From: Prevotella sp.
GTDB lineage: Bacteria > Bacteroidota > Bacteroidia > Bacteroidales > Bacteroidaceae
DNA length: 54,404 nucleotides
NCBI GenBank assembly: GCA_017524385.1
Contig: JAFWSS010000027.1
Span: 1-54,404 of the forward strand
Reading direction: 5' to 3'
Within the stretch, counting starts at the first letter, position 1, and every line of letters starts with the position of its first letter. The translations under genes were made by a program, and so were the position numbers. Shown one piece after another: positions 16,262-25,449 of this stretch. The notes under the pieces are model-generated. The model was not told the origin of the DNA. It was given only the letters and a program-made list of their open reading frames with translations, and did not search any database.

Positions 16262-17509
16262 TCACTCATACTTCATCGACTTCGCGGGTTGGATGTGAGA
16301 GATGAGGAAACTAGGTGCTATCAGCATCACGACACTGATCAGGAGCGTGCCGATGTTCAGCAGCAAAATCAGTGGGATGTTGAGTTCCACGGGGACACTC
16401 TCCACATAGTAAGTGGAAGGGTCAAGGGGCACCACGCCCGTGAAATGCTGGAGTGCCACAACACCGATGCCTAGGAGGTTGCCTATCAGCATGCCTTTTC
16501 CGATGATGAACACGGCAAACCATAGGAAGGTATGACGGATGGTGCTGTTGCGTGCTCCCATCGCTTTCAGTGTGCCTATCATGCTCGTGCGCTCGATGAT
16601 GATGATGAGCAAGCCGGATATCATCGTGATGACAGCCACTGCCACCATAAGGCCGAGAATAATCCATACGTCGATGTCGAGAAGGTCGAGCCACGCGAAG
16701 ATGTTGGGGTAAAGGCGCTGCGTGGTTTCCGAATAATAGACACTTTCATACTTGTCGATGCGTTGGTCGACCAATGCCCCTACAATGAAGGCGGTGTTGT
16801 CGATCTTGGAGTAGTCGGAGAGTGTCATTTCTGCCCCCGAGGCTTGGTCGTTTTCCCAACCATTGAGTTTCACAATGCTCCGCAGGTCGGTGAAACAAAT
16901 GGTTTCATCGAAACGACGCAGGTTGGTGCAATAGATGCCGCAGATGGTGAAACGTCGTGTACGCACATTGTCTGTACCCATGAAATAAGAGAAGACTCGG
17001 TCGCCACGCTTCAAACCTAGTTTGTCGGCAATGTTTTGGGATATTGCAATCTCGTTGCTGCTCACCGTGTCGCTGAAAGCAGGCAAATGACCTTCCACCA
17101 TGCAACTGCTGATAAAGGTGGAGTCGTATTCCTGTCCGTAGCCCTTGAAGTTCACTCCAAGGAAGTCGTTGTCGGTTTTCAGGATTCCTTGCTTGGTGGC
17201 ATAACGTTGGATGTGCGCCACGTTTTGGATGTTGCGCAACTCGTTAAAAATGGTGTCGTCCATGCACACGGGGTAGGAACCGTCGGTGTACATCGACCTT
17301 GGTTCAGCAACGATGATGTGGCTTCCGAATCCCAACACCTTGTCACGAATGGTGTGCTTGAACCCTAACACCACGCACACCGACACAATCATCACGGCCA
17401 GGCCGATGGCCACTCCAGCGATGGAGATGCGTATGGCCGGGCGGCTAGCTTTACGACGGTTGTCCTCCTCGTGATGGAGACGGCGGGCGATGAATAGGGA
17501 AAGGTTCAT
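16262..17509 (-). CDS. Lipoprotein-releasing (LolC/LolE-type) ABC transporter permease
   Basis: A 415-aa inner-membrane protein with one N-terminal transmembrane segment (about 26-49, AIRISIAGVAIGLAVMIVSV), a 200-residue periplasmic domain of the MacB/LolE type, and three C-terminal segments (about 268-298, 318-345, 375-400) of the FtsX family, including the cytoplasmic coupling helix ERTSMIGTLKAMGA. This matches LolC/LolE, which extracts outer-membrane lipoproteins from the inner membrane with the ATPase LolD. LolD is not in the window. The gene overlaps the aminotransferase stop by ATGA, so the two are translationally coupled. Confidence 0.88.
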   Translation of the reverse strand: MNLSLFIARRLHHEEDNRRKASRPAIRISIAGVAIGLAVMIVSVCVVLGFKHTIRDKVLGFGSHIIVAEPRSMYTDGSYPVCMDDTIFNELRNIQNVAHIQRYATKQGILKTDNDFLGVNFKGYGQEYDSTFISSCMVEGHLPAFSDTVSSNEIAISQNIADKLGLKRGDRVFSYFMGTDNVRTRRFTICGIYCTNLRRFDETICFTDLRSIVKLNGWENDQASGAEMTLSDYSKIDNTAFIVGALVDQRIDKYESVYYSETTQRLYPNIFAWLDLLDIDVWIILGLMVAVAVITMISGLLIIIIERTSMIGTLKAMGARNSTIRHTFLWFAVFIIGKGMLIGNLLGIGVVALQHFTGVVPLDPSTYYVESVPVELNIPLILLLNIGTLLISVVMLIAPSFLISHIQPAKSMKYE

Positions 17510-18720
17510 GGGAGTGGGTCGTCGTAAACACGTCCTGGATAAGTCTCAAGCGCTTTTCTGAGTACGACAAGGGCACGTGTGAGGTCCTCTTTCTTTAGCA
17601 CATAGGCGATGCGCACTTGGTTGACCCCTGCACCGGGAGTGGTGTAGAAACCTGAGGCAGGTGCCATCATCACCGTCTCGCCCTCGAAATTGAATTTCTC
17701 GAGGCACCACCTGCAGAAATTCTCTGCATCGTCCACCGGCAGTTTCGCCACGGTGTAGAAGGCCCCCATGGGGATGGGAGAATAGACGCCGGGTATGCGG
17801 TTGAGTCCGTCGATAAGGCATTTGCGGCGCTCCACATATTCGTCGTAAACCTCACGATAATAATCCTCAGAGGCATCAAGCGACGCTTCTGCCACAATCT
17901 GGCCGATGAGTGGAGGCGACAAGCGCGCTTGGCAGAATTTCATCACGGCAGCCCTTACTTTTGGGTTTTTCGTAATCAGTGCTCCGATGCGGATGCCACA
18001 TTCCGAGTAGCGTTTCGATACAGAGTCGATAAGAATGACGTTCTGCTCTATGCCTTCAAGGTGACAGGCGCTGATGTAGGGAGAACCGGTGTAAATGTAC
18101 TCGCGATAGACTTCGTCGGAGAAGAGATACAGGTCGTATTTCTTCACCAAGTCTCGGATTTGGTTCATTTCGCGCCGCGTGTAGAGGTATCCCGTAGGGT
18201 TGTTGGGATTGCAGATCATGATGGCACGTGTGCGGTCATTGATCAGTTCCTCGAATTTCTCCACTTTTGGAAGTGAGAATCCCTCTTCGATGGTGGTGGC
18301 GATGGTTTTGATTTTTGCTCCGGCGGATATGGCGAAAGCCATGTAGTTGGCATAGGCGGGCTCCGGCACAATGATCTCGTCACCGGGATTCAAGCAGGAG
18401 AGGAAGGCGAAGAGCACGGCCTCGCTGCCGCCTGATGTGATGATGATGTCGTCTGCGTTGACGTTGATGTTGTATTTATTGTAATAACCTACAAGTTTCT
18501 CACGATAGCTTTGATAACCTTGCGAGGGTGAGTATTCAAGAATCTCCCGATCGATGGTTTTCAATGCGTCAAGGCCTTCACGGGGAGTGGGGAGGTCGGG
18601 TTGTCCGATGTTTAGATGATACACTTTTATTCCGCGCTGCTTGGCGGCAGCGGCAAGTGGGGCCAATTTCCTAATTGGCGATTCGGGCATTTCCATCCCA
18701 CGAATTGATATGTCGGGCAT
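17506..18720 (-). CDS. Class I/II pyridoxal-phosphate-dependent aminotransferase
   Basis: A 404-aa fold-type I aminotransferase. Visible motifs are YHLNIGQPDLPTP (substrate-binding N-terminus), TSGGSEAVLFAF (PLP phosphate), NPNNPTGYLYTRREM, LFSDEVYREY (Asp that contacts the pyridine nitrogen, and Tyr) and DSVSKRYSECGIRIG with the PLP-binding Lys. It is closest in pattern to aspartate/alanine-type aminotransferases (AspC/AlaA group), which exchange amino groups between an amino acid and 2-oxoglutarate. The donor amino acid cannot be settled by reading. A TACCTTTG -7 element lies 25-32 bp upstream of the start. Confidence 0.9.
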   Translation of the reverse strand: MPDISIRGMEMPESPIRKLAPLAAAAKQRGIKVYHLNIGQPDLPTPREGLDALKTIDREILEYSPSQGYQSYREKLVGYYNKYNINVNADDIIITSGGSEAVLFAFLSCLNPGDEIIVPEPAYANYMAFAISAGAKIKTIATTIEEGFSLPKVEKFEELINDRTRAIMICNPNNPTGYLYTRREMNQIRDLVKKYDLYLFSDEVYREYIYTGSPYISACHLEGIEQNVILIDSVSKRYSECGIRIGALITKNPKVRAAVMKFCQARLSPPLIGQIVAEASLDASEDYYREVYDEYVERRKCLIDGLNRIPGVYSPIPMGAFYTVAKLPVDDAENFCRWCLEKFNFEGETVMMAPASGFYTTPGAGVNQVRIAYVLKKEDLTRALVVLRKALETYPGRVYDDPLP

Positions 18721-18744
18721 ATGCTATATTTTGCTTTTTGCATG

Positions 18745-18752
18745 CAAAGGTA
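18745..18752 (-). promoter_or_regulatory. Candidate -7 element for the aminotransferase operon
   Basis: TACCTTTG on the minus strand, 25 bp before the ATG at 18720. The nearest TTTG lies 23 bp further upstream (18779-18776), slightly too far, so the -33 is uncertain. Confidence 0.5.
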
Positions 18753-18818
18753 GTGCAAAAAACCGAATAAGTGAGCAAAAAGTGAATTTATTCTATCCGC
18801 TTCGGTTGAAAATCTTAG

Positions 18819-18870
18819 GTAAGGTATTCAAAATCATCTATATCTATCCTGTTTGTAGGTGCAGTTAGTC
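18819..18870. repeat. Dispersed repeat A, copy 2 (inverted)
   Basis: GTAAGGTATTCAAAATCATC and CTGTTTGTAGGTGCAGTTAG are the reverse complement of the sequence at 553-604, with about 6 mismatches over 50 bp. Confidence 0.65.
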
Positions 18871-18962
18871 TTTTATGTCTCTTTGGCACATATTTTCCTT
18901 TCATCCTCAGATTCCCGAGCAAGCTCACCTACCCGTAGCCCTTCACATAGTTTGTCTATGTA

Positions 18963-19002
18963 TTTTTCATTCATTGCTGCACGAAATAAAATGGCTTATG
19001 AT
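18963..19002. repeat. Dispersed repeat B, copy 1
   Basis: TCATTGCTGCACGAAATAAA and ATGGCTTATGAT closely match the stretch at 28349-28392 in the gap upstream of uvrA (same orientation, 6-8 mismatches over 40 bp). Confidence 0.6.
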
Positions 19003-19121
19003 CCACCCTGCTGGTCGGTTTTTTGTTTTCTCGAATGGAAGGAAAGCAATGTCTTGCTGGCGAGTAGGAGAAAAAAATGTTTTTCTTCCTTGTATATCAT
19101 GGATTAACGGAAGAGATTTAT

Positions 19122-19129
19122 TACTTTTG
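19122..19129 (+). promoter_or_regulatory. Candidate -7 element upstream of comEC
   Basis: TACTTTTG fits the -7 consensus. No good -33 box is seen at the expected distance. It lies about 130 bp upstream of the short coupled reading frame. Confidence 0.4.
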
Positions 19130-19258
19130 CGGAAAGAAAGAGAGATTTAGGAGTTTATCATATGCAAAAGAGTTTGAAGAATGCTATCAAAACTTGCAAA
19201 CGCTCTTGGAATGAAATTCACATTGGTTATTGGGTGAGACAACAACCACGATGTTAGA

Positions 19259-19339
19259 ATGATGATGGAGCGCAGGTGGCCTCGCTATCAGCATTTGGTG
19301 CAGGTGAGTACGTTTGCGCTCAAAATGAATCCCATATGA
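19259..19339 (+). CDS. Short reading frame coupled to comEC (possible leader peptide)
   Basis: A 26-aa frame (MMMERRWPRYQHLVQVST...) begins with three ATG codons, and its TGA stop overlaps the comEC ATG as ATGA. It is too short to recognise. It could be a translational coupler or leader, the relic of a lost upstream gene, or chance. Confidence 0.25.
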   Translation: MMMERRWPRYQHLVQVSTFALKMNPI

Positions 19340-20862
19340 GAGTCAACGGCCCCATCCAACTTTATCCCCTCCTCCGTGTTGCTGCAAGCATGGTGCTGGG
19401 CATCTTCATCGGTTACGAGACACATGGGGCGATGCCGGGATGGGGGTGGCTGAGTCTGCTTGTCATCGCCTTGGTGTGTGCCGTCATGTCGTGGAAGCAC
19501 GACGTACTGCAGGGAGTGCTGATTTGCCTGACCGTCTTCTTCCTTGGTGGCACCTTGGTTGTCAGGCGGAACGAGAAATTGAAACAACCGTTGCCTGGGG
19601 GTGCCATCACCTACCGGGCGGTGGTGGCCACGCAGCCTCAGGAGCGGGGAAAGGTGGTGCGCATGGACCTCTGGCTCCTTGAAGGCGATGATGCCCCCCG
19701 GAAAGTGAAAGCCTCGCTGCTCAAGGACACCGTCACAAAGAGATACCTGCAGTTGAACGTGGGCGACGGCATCATCGCCACCTCGCGCATGCAGGAACCA
19801 GAGAACTATTACGACTCCCATTTCAATTATCCCCTTTACCTTCGCTGCCATGGCTTCACCGCCACCACCCTCATCCTTCCCGACGAGTGGCGGAAGGCGG
19901 CACTCAGTCTGGAGAGCCTCTCGCATCTCGACCGCACCATCCTGGCGGCCATGCGATTCAGGCAGGCCACCCTCCGCCGCTATCTCGCCCTGGGTTTGGA
20001 CGATGAGGAGATGGCGGTCGCCGTGGCGATGGCGATGGGCGACAAGACACGCCTCACCAACGACCTCCGCGACATCTATTCCATCTCGGGTGCCTCCCAC
20101 GTGCTCGCCCTCTCAGGACTGCATCTCGGCATCATCTACGTGCTGCTTTCACTCATCCTCGGTGTCAAGAAGAGAGGGGTGCTCCGCGAGATGGTCGTCG
20201 TCCTTGGCATTTGGTGCTACGCCGTCTTCACCGGACTGTCACCCTCGGTGACAAGAGCAGCCATCATGATCACCATCTATGCCGCTGTGGGACTGTTGCG
20301 GCGCGACCGTATGTCGCTCAATGCATTGGCGCTCACTGCCATCATTTTGTTGGCGTGCAACCCGCTCTGTCTCTATGACGTGGGGTTTCAGATGTCGTTC
20401 ATGGCCGTTTTCGCCATCCTCGTGTGCTACAAGCCTGTAAGCAGGCTGGTCTCCCCGGAATTCCTCCAACGGCACAGGTTGGTGAAGTGGGTGTGGGCAT
20501 TGGTGGTTGTCTCATGCTGTGCGCAGTTGGGCACAGCACCGCTCACGGCCTATTATTTCGGGCGCTTCTCCGTCTATTTCCTGCTTACCAATTTCGTTGT
20601 CGTGCCGCTCGCCACCGCCGTCCTCTATCTCACAGCAGCCATGTTGGTGGCGGCGTTGGTACCTTCACTCCTGCCCTGGGTGGCCAAGGTGCTTGCCTTT
20701 GTTGTAACCGTGCAGACGGCTATGGTCAGATGGGTGTCCGGCCTTCCGGGGGCGACTGTCGAGGGCATCGACATCAATCGTCTCCAACTATTCTTGGTTT
20801 ATGTCGTCATCGCAGCCTTGGCATATGTGGCGTGGCGCTTCCTAAGGACGAAGAAAAGATAG
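19336..20862 (+). CDS. comEC: ComEC/Rec2 family DNA uptake channel protein, no metallo-beta-lactamase domain
   Basis: A 508-aa polytopic inner-membrane protein. It begins with hydrophobic segments (YPLLRVAASMVLGIFIGYE) and an OB-like soluble region of the DUF4131 type (about 70-165), followed by the Competence domain with the hallmark ISGASHVLALSGLHLGIIY (about 260) and GLSPSVTRAAIM, and about eight further membrane segments. In Gram-negative bacteria the family forms the pore that passes one DNA strand into the cytoplasm. It ends after the last membrane helix, so the C-terminal nuclease-like beta-lactamase domain of long ComEC forms is absent. The ATG at 19336 is preferred over a GTG at 19276 because it starts the conserved part and overlaps an upstream stop. 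Confidence 0.9.
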   Translation: MRVNGPIQLYPLLRVAASMVLGIFIGYETHGAMPGWGWLSLLVIALVCAVMSWKHDVLQGVLICLTVFFLGGTLVVRRNEKLKQPLPGGAITYRAVVATQPQERGKVVRMDLWLLEGDDAPRKVKASLLKDTVTKRYLQLNVGDGIIATSRMQEPENYYDSHFNYPLYLRCHGFTATTLILPDEWRKAALSLESLSHLDRTILAAMRFRQATLRRYLALGLDDEEMAVAVAMAMGDKTRLTNDLRDIYSISGASHVLALSGLHLGIIYVLLSLILGVKKRGVLREMVVVLGIWCYAVFTGLSPSVTRAAIMITIYAAVGLLRRDRMSLNALALTAIILLACNPLCLYDVGFQMSFMAVFAILVCYKPVSRLVSPEFLQRHRLVKWVWALVVVSCCAQLGTAPLTAYYFGRFSVYFLLTNFVVVPLATAVLYLTAAMLVAALVPSLLPWVAKVLAFVVTVQTAMVRWVSGLPGATVEGIDINRLQLFLVYVVIAALAYVAWRFLRTKKR

Positions 20863-20989
20863 TCCTCTTTTTCCCTTACTAGCATAACTTGAACCATTAT
20901 TATTGTCTCAAAAGTCGGTTTCTTTGTTTGATTTGTCTTATTGATGTTAGATTTATTCCTTAAAAGGTAAAAGTGTTTCGTTTTTTTGT

Positions 20990-20997
20990 TACTTTTG
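20990..20997 (+). promoter_or_regulatory. Candidate -7 element for the PL11-type lyase gene
   Basis: TACTTTTG lies 65 bp upstream of the start at 21063. A -33 box is not evident. Confidence 0.45.
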
Positions 20998-21062
20998 CCC
21001 ATCATTGAAACCCTAACCTAAAGGCCTTTTTTTAGCCTGCCCTTTATTATTGACAAACTACA

Positions 21063-24000
21063 ATGAACAGAAAGACATTAGCGCTGCTGCTATTGGCAGT
21101 ATGCTGCGTGCTACCATTGAGTGCGCAGCGCAAGATGGACGTTCTCAGCCGAGGACTCGTCGCCGTGAAGAAAGACAATGGCGTGTTCCTCAGTTGGAGA
21201 CGGCTGGGAGAAGAGTACTATGACGTAACCTACAACGTGTATCGAAATGGTGTGAAACTCAACGGCACGCCACTCACCGTGTCCAACTACACCGACACTG
21301 GAGGTACGAAAAACAGTTCCTACACCATCAAGGCCGTGGTGAGAGGGGTGGAGCAGGCGGCATCCAAAGCTGTCACGCCATGGACTGGTTACGTGTCTTC
21401 TTCCTCTTGGTCGGGCTATTTCAACATCCCCTTGGCCAAGGTGTATGACAATAATGGCAACGACATCACCTCCACATACATCGCCAACGATGCCGAGGTG
21501 GCCGACCTCGACGGAGATGGCGAGATGGAAATCATCATCAAGCGCATCAGCACGAAAGACGCCAACGACCTCTATGTCAGCCGCACCGACGGGGCCTACG
21601 ACCGCTTCGATGCCTACAAGCTCGACGGCACCTTGCTTTGGTGGATTGACGCCGGGCCCAACATGGTGAGCGGTGGCAGCCATGAGTTCAACCTCATCGC
21701 CTACGACTGGGACGGCGACGGGAAGGCCGAGGTGTTGCTGCGCGGCGGCGACGACATGATGGTGCACGGACAGCGAGGTGCTTCAAGGACCGAATATCCC
21801 CAACGCATCGGCACCAAGGAGGTGGACACCAGGGGCAGTGTAAGCCATACCGCCAACATGACCTACACCAACCAAGGAGGAGAATACCTTATTTATATGG
21901 ATGGCGACCATGGCATCATCTATGATGCTGTGAGATGGATGGAATATCCGCTCACCAGGGGGAAAGCCAGCGACTGGGGCGACAACTATGGACACCGCTC
22001 CTCCAAGTATTTCTTCGGAGCTCCCTTCCTCGACGGACGCAACCCCAGCATCTTCCTAGCTCGCGGCATCTACACCAAGCACAAGATGGCGGCCTATGAC
22101 GTCAATCCGTCGGACCACTCCCTCACACAGATATGGTATTGGGAGTGCAACGACTCCAACAGCCCTTGGTATGGCAACGGCAACCACAACTACTGCATCG
22201 CCGACGTGGATATGGACGGACGCGACGAAATCGTCTATGGCTCCATGGTCATCGACGACAAAGGCAAGGGACTCTCCACCACCGGCTTGGGACACGGCGA
22301 CGCACTCCATTGCTCCGATATGGACCCTTACCGCCACGGGCTTGAGATTTTCGCCTGCAATGAGGACAAACCAGCAATGAACTATCGTAATGGTACGACA
22401 AGCCAATTATACTATCGTGCCACAGGTTCTGGAGATGACGGACGCGCCCTTTGCGCCAATTTCTCCAACAACTATCCCGGCAGCATGGGACGCTCCGTCT
22501 CGACCGGCATGGTGAGTTGCGTAAAGGATGCTGTAATCAGCGAACTTGGTGATTATATTGGTTGGAGTGACCTCAACTTCCGTGTTTATTGGGATGGCGA
22601 CCTCCTTTCCGAGGTGTTCAACAGTCCAGGAACCGAGCGTGAAGCAAAAATTGACAAACCTGGTTCAGGACGCTTGTTCACCTCTTCAGGTTGCAAGATG
22701 AACAACTATACGAAAAACAACCCCTGCTTCCTTGGAGACATCATTGGCGACTGGCGCGAGGAATTCATAGCGCGAGTAGGAGAGGGGAACGACTCCATCC
22801 GCATCTACACCACCGCCATGCCTACGGAACACGCCATCTACACCCTCTGGCACGACCACCAGTACCGTCAGGCCATGGTATGGCAGATGCACGCCTACAA
22901 CCAACCGCCACACCTCAGTTACTTCCTTGGAGAAATGGAGGGCTTCACACAGGCCCCACCGCCGCTGACCACAAACGGCAGGACGGAAATCACTTCCGGC
23001 ACCACCATTGGGACGGCATACAACGGCCAGCACCTCCTGCATTGCCAGTATGCCAACACATCGCTCAACGTGCAAGATGGTGCTGCTCCCTACATCCTCA
23101 CCATCAACGTGCCCACTTGGGTGCAAGGCACCAACAGCAACTCCACCACCAATCCCGCCATCACCCGCACCACCTACACCTGCAACCTCAACGGAGGTGC
23201 GCTGACAGGAGAGATGAGGTTGGTCAAGCAGGGTGACGGCATCCTCAACATGGCTGCCGCCACACACACCTACACCGGGGAGACCGACGTGTGGGGAGGA
23301 ACGGTCAACTTCGACGGAACGTTGACGAATAGTCCGGTCACACTGAGAAAACTCACCACGCTCAACTCCTCGGGCGGAACCTTCAGTGGAGGCATCAGAA
23401 TGGAATATGGAGCCACACTCAACGTGGGAGGAGCCAACAGCGGGAGTCTGTCGACCGTGGAAGTGGGCACCCTCGACATGGCCTACGGCTCACGGGTGGT
23501 GCTCGACTACAACGGCACCGATGACACCCAACATGACTGGATCAACGCCACCAAACTCATCGTCGATGACTCCAAAGTGGGCATTGATGCCTGGGAGAAC
23601 TATGGTCCGGAATTCATCGCCCCTGTCATACAGATACGTTTCAATAACAGTTTCCCCAGTGGCATCTATCCCATCGGCAATGTGCAGGAAGTGGAGGGAG
23701 ACTTGACAAAAGTTGTCGTTAAGACCTCTGGCGTCAACACGGCCACTCTCGTACACCAGGACGGAAAACTCTACGTCAACATAGGAGGGTCCGTGCCGGC
23801 AGAAAAACCCACCTTCGCCATCATTGGTATGAACGAATACGACTTGAGCAGTCTCTATCCCAACCTTCCAGGCAGCAATCATTCCTACCTTCCCGTGGTG
23901 GGTGTCACGCCGACCACCACCAACGGCATCACACCGACGTTGAGCGGCACCTTCACCTCCCTCGACGGCGTGGTGACTAACTTGGGCTCCACTGCTTCAG

Positions 24001-25376
24001 ACCCCTTCTTGTATGAAGACTATCAGAATGCCACAGGAGCAGAAGACTGGACCGCAAGTTGCAATGTTTATCACAAAACAGACGATGGGGAATACATCAA
24101 CATCGCGTCGGAAAATTCTGGTGGCACTCGGCGCGCCTATAAGACATTCTACACCACAGGCGCCAACTTTTATGGAAGTGTGGAGAAATACACCGTGGAA
24201 TTCGATGCCAAATTCCACCATTCCAATCAGAACAACATCAACGAACTGGTGCTCTTCGGAGAGGGAGCTGCCATGCCTGGAGTAGACAAATATTTCAACA
24301 GCACCGGCGACAATTACCTCTTCCGGCTCACCGGCGGCAACAACTACAGCACCTACTATGCCGTAGATGGCTCGTCGGCAACAGCCAACATCGGTGACAA
24401 ATGGTGCCATTACACCGTCACCATCGACAAAAACACCCGCCTTGTCAGCTATGAGGTGAAAAACGGTTCCTCTGTCGTGCTGCAAGGCAGCTATACCGCC
24501 AATGCCGGAGCCAATATGAACGTGCAGGGCATGGGAGTCGCACTGGGAAGGGCTTGGTCGTGGGCCAACATCGACAACATCAGGGTGATGCCTCAAGCCA
24601 GCGACCTCACCTCGTATGCCTTCACCCAGCCGGGTACACTCACCATAACTGCCAACCTGGGATTTGAGGGATACGCACCTTCATCCGCCACATATGTCGT
24701 GGAGGTCCCGTATGGCATCAAGTATGAGAGTCACGACTACAACACCATTGCCGTCGCCAATGCTGCCAATGTGATGGGTGCCGATTACTGGTACACCAAC
24801 GAAGACACCAGTTTGGACTGCAGGGGGTGGAACCGTTTCGCCAACTGGAATAAGAACAATGCCTATGCGTTCGCCATCAACAAGGTGAACAACCCCTCTC
24901 AGATCATGTATGTAGACCAGGATAGAATGCTGTGGGTGGACTATACAGGAAGTCAGACGGCCCTTCATCTCGTTGAAGGTTATGGACTGGGCCAGAGTGG
25001 TGGCTCCACCTTCCATGCCGCTGACCTCGGGGATGAAAGGACGGTTATTTACCATCGCTACGATTACAGTTTGGGCAATGCCGCCAACCTCTTCCAGGAA
25101 TACACCTATGCCACGGCCCAAGGTACTTATAGTTACGGAAAGACCAATGCCACACTGCAGAAGTTCATCGCTTATGTGCCGCTGGAGAGGAAAAACATTT
25201 GGGGAGACCTCAACCATGACGGAGACGTGACCATCGTCGATGTCACCTTGCTGGTCAACTTCCTTCTGAATAATGACAACGGACAGGTGGTGGCGTCTGA
25301 GGCCGACCTCAATGGCGACGGCGAGACGTCTGTCGTGGATGTCACCGTCTTGGTCAATTTCCTCTTGAACAAATAG
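21063..25376 (+). CDS. Secreted rhamnogalacturonan lyase (PL11-like) with beta-strand repeats and C-terminal dockerin
   Basis: A 1437-aa exported multidomain protein (signal peptide MNRKTLALLLLAVCCVLPLS, cleaved after AQ). Residues about 25-100 form the FN3-like N-terminal domain of PL11 lyases (DVLSRGLVAVKKDNGVFLSW). Residues about 110-640 are the beta-propeller catalytic domain with repeated calcium-type loops (DLDGDGEMEI, DWDGDGKAEVLLRGGD, DVDMDGRDEIVYGSM, GDWREEF). This family cleaves rhamnogalacturonan I by beta-elimination. Then follow a passenger-type beta-strand repeat region (about 690-850), a LamG-like jelly roll (about 990-1190), another domain, and two dockerin type I repeats at the end (DLNHDGDVTIVDVTLLVNFL and DLNGDGETSVVDVTVLVNFL). 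No typical type IX sorting signal is seen. Confidence 0.85.
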   Translation: MNRKTLALLLLAVCCVLPLSAQRKMDVLSRGLVAVKKDNGVFLSWRRLGEEYYDVTYNVYRNGVKLNGTPLTVSNYTDTGGTKNSSYTIKAVVRGVEQAASKAVTPWTGYVSSSSWSGYFNIPLAKVYDNNGNDITSTYIANDAEVADLDGDGEMEIIIKRISTKDANDLYVSRTDGAYDRFDAYKLDGTLLWWIDAGPNMVSGGSHEFNLIAYDWDGDGKAEVLLRGGDDMMVHGQRGASRTEYPQRIGTKEVDTRGSVSHTANMTYTNQGGEYLIYMDGDHGIIYDAVRWMEYPLTRGKASDWGDNYGHRSSKYFFGAPFLDGRNPSIFLARGIYTKHKMAAYDVNPSDHSLTQIWYWECNDSNSPWYGNGNHNYCIADVDMDGRDEIVYGSMVIDDKGKGLSTTGLGHGDALHCSDMDPYRHGLEIFACNEDKPAMNYRNGTTSQLYYRATGSGDDGRALCANFSNNYPGSMGRSVSTGMVSCVKDAVISELGDYIGWSDLNFRVYWDGDLLSEVFNSPGTEREAKIDKPGSGRLFTSSGCKMNNYTKNNPCFLGDIIGDWREEFIARVGEGNDSIRIYTTAMPTEHAIYTLWHDHQYRQAMVWQMHAYNQPPHLSYFLGEMEGFTQAPPPLTTNGRTEITSGTTIGTAYNGQHLLHCQYANTSLNVQDGAAPYILTINVPTWVQGTNSNSTTNPAITRTTYTCNLNGGALTGEMRLVKQGDGILNMAAATHTYTGETDVWGGTVNFDGTLTNSPVTLRKLTTLNSSGGTFSGGIRMEYGATLNVGGANSGSLSTVEVGTLDMAYGSRVVLDYNGTDDTQHDWINATKLIVDDSKVGIDAWENYGPEFIAPVIQIRFNNSFPSGIYPIGNVQEVEGDLTKVVVKTSGVNTATLVHQDGKLYVNIGGSVPAEKPTFAIIGMNEYDLSSLYPNLPGSNHSYLPVVGVTPTTTNGITPTLSGTFTSLDGVVTNLGSTASDPFLYEDYQNATGAEDWTASCNVYHKTDDGEYINIASENSGGTRRAYKTFYTTGANFYGSVEKYTVEFDAKFHHSNQNNINELVLFGEGAAMPGVDKYFNSTGDNYLFRLTGGNNYSTYYAVDGSSATANIGDKWCHYTVTIDKNTRLVSYEVKNGSSVVLQGSYTANAGANMNVQGMGVALGRAWSWANIDNIRVMPQASDLTSYAFTQPGTLTITANLGFEGYAPSSATYVVEVPYGIKYESHDYNTIAVANAANVMGADYWYTNEDTSLDCRGWNRFANWNKNNAYAFAINKVNNPSQIMYVDQDRMLWVDYTGSQTALHLVEGYGLGQSGGSTFHAADLGDERTVIYHRYDYSLGNAANLFQEYTYATAQGTYSYGKTNATLQKFIAYVPLERKNIWGDLNHDGDVTIVDVTLLVNFLLNNDNGQVVASEADLNGDGETSVVDVTVLVNFLLNK

Positions 25377-25412
25377 GAATCTTTAGGAGAACGTAAGAAG
25401 TTTTAGGAATAG

Positions 25413-25449
25413 AAAAAGAGCTGGGCAGTTATTCAGCCCAGCTCTTTTT
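25413..25449. terminator. Bidirectional terminator between the lyase gene and uvrA
   Basis: A perfect 14-bp stem AAAAAGAGCTGGGC/GCCCAGCTCTTTTT (25413-25426 with 25436-25449). A-runs on one side and T-runs on the other serve both converging genes. The stop codon of uvrA lies in the 9-nt loop. Confidence 0.88.

Larger units (their letters stand above)
18721..19258. other. Intergenic region with dispersed repeats
   Basis: The 538-bp gap between two divergent genes. It holds the aminotransferase promoter, repeat A copy 2 (18819-18870), repeat B copy 1 (18963-19002) and a -7 element for comEC (19122-19129). Short open frames here lack coding character. Confidence 0.6.
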
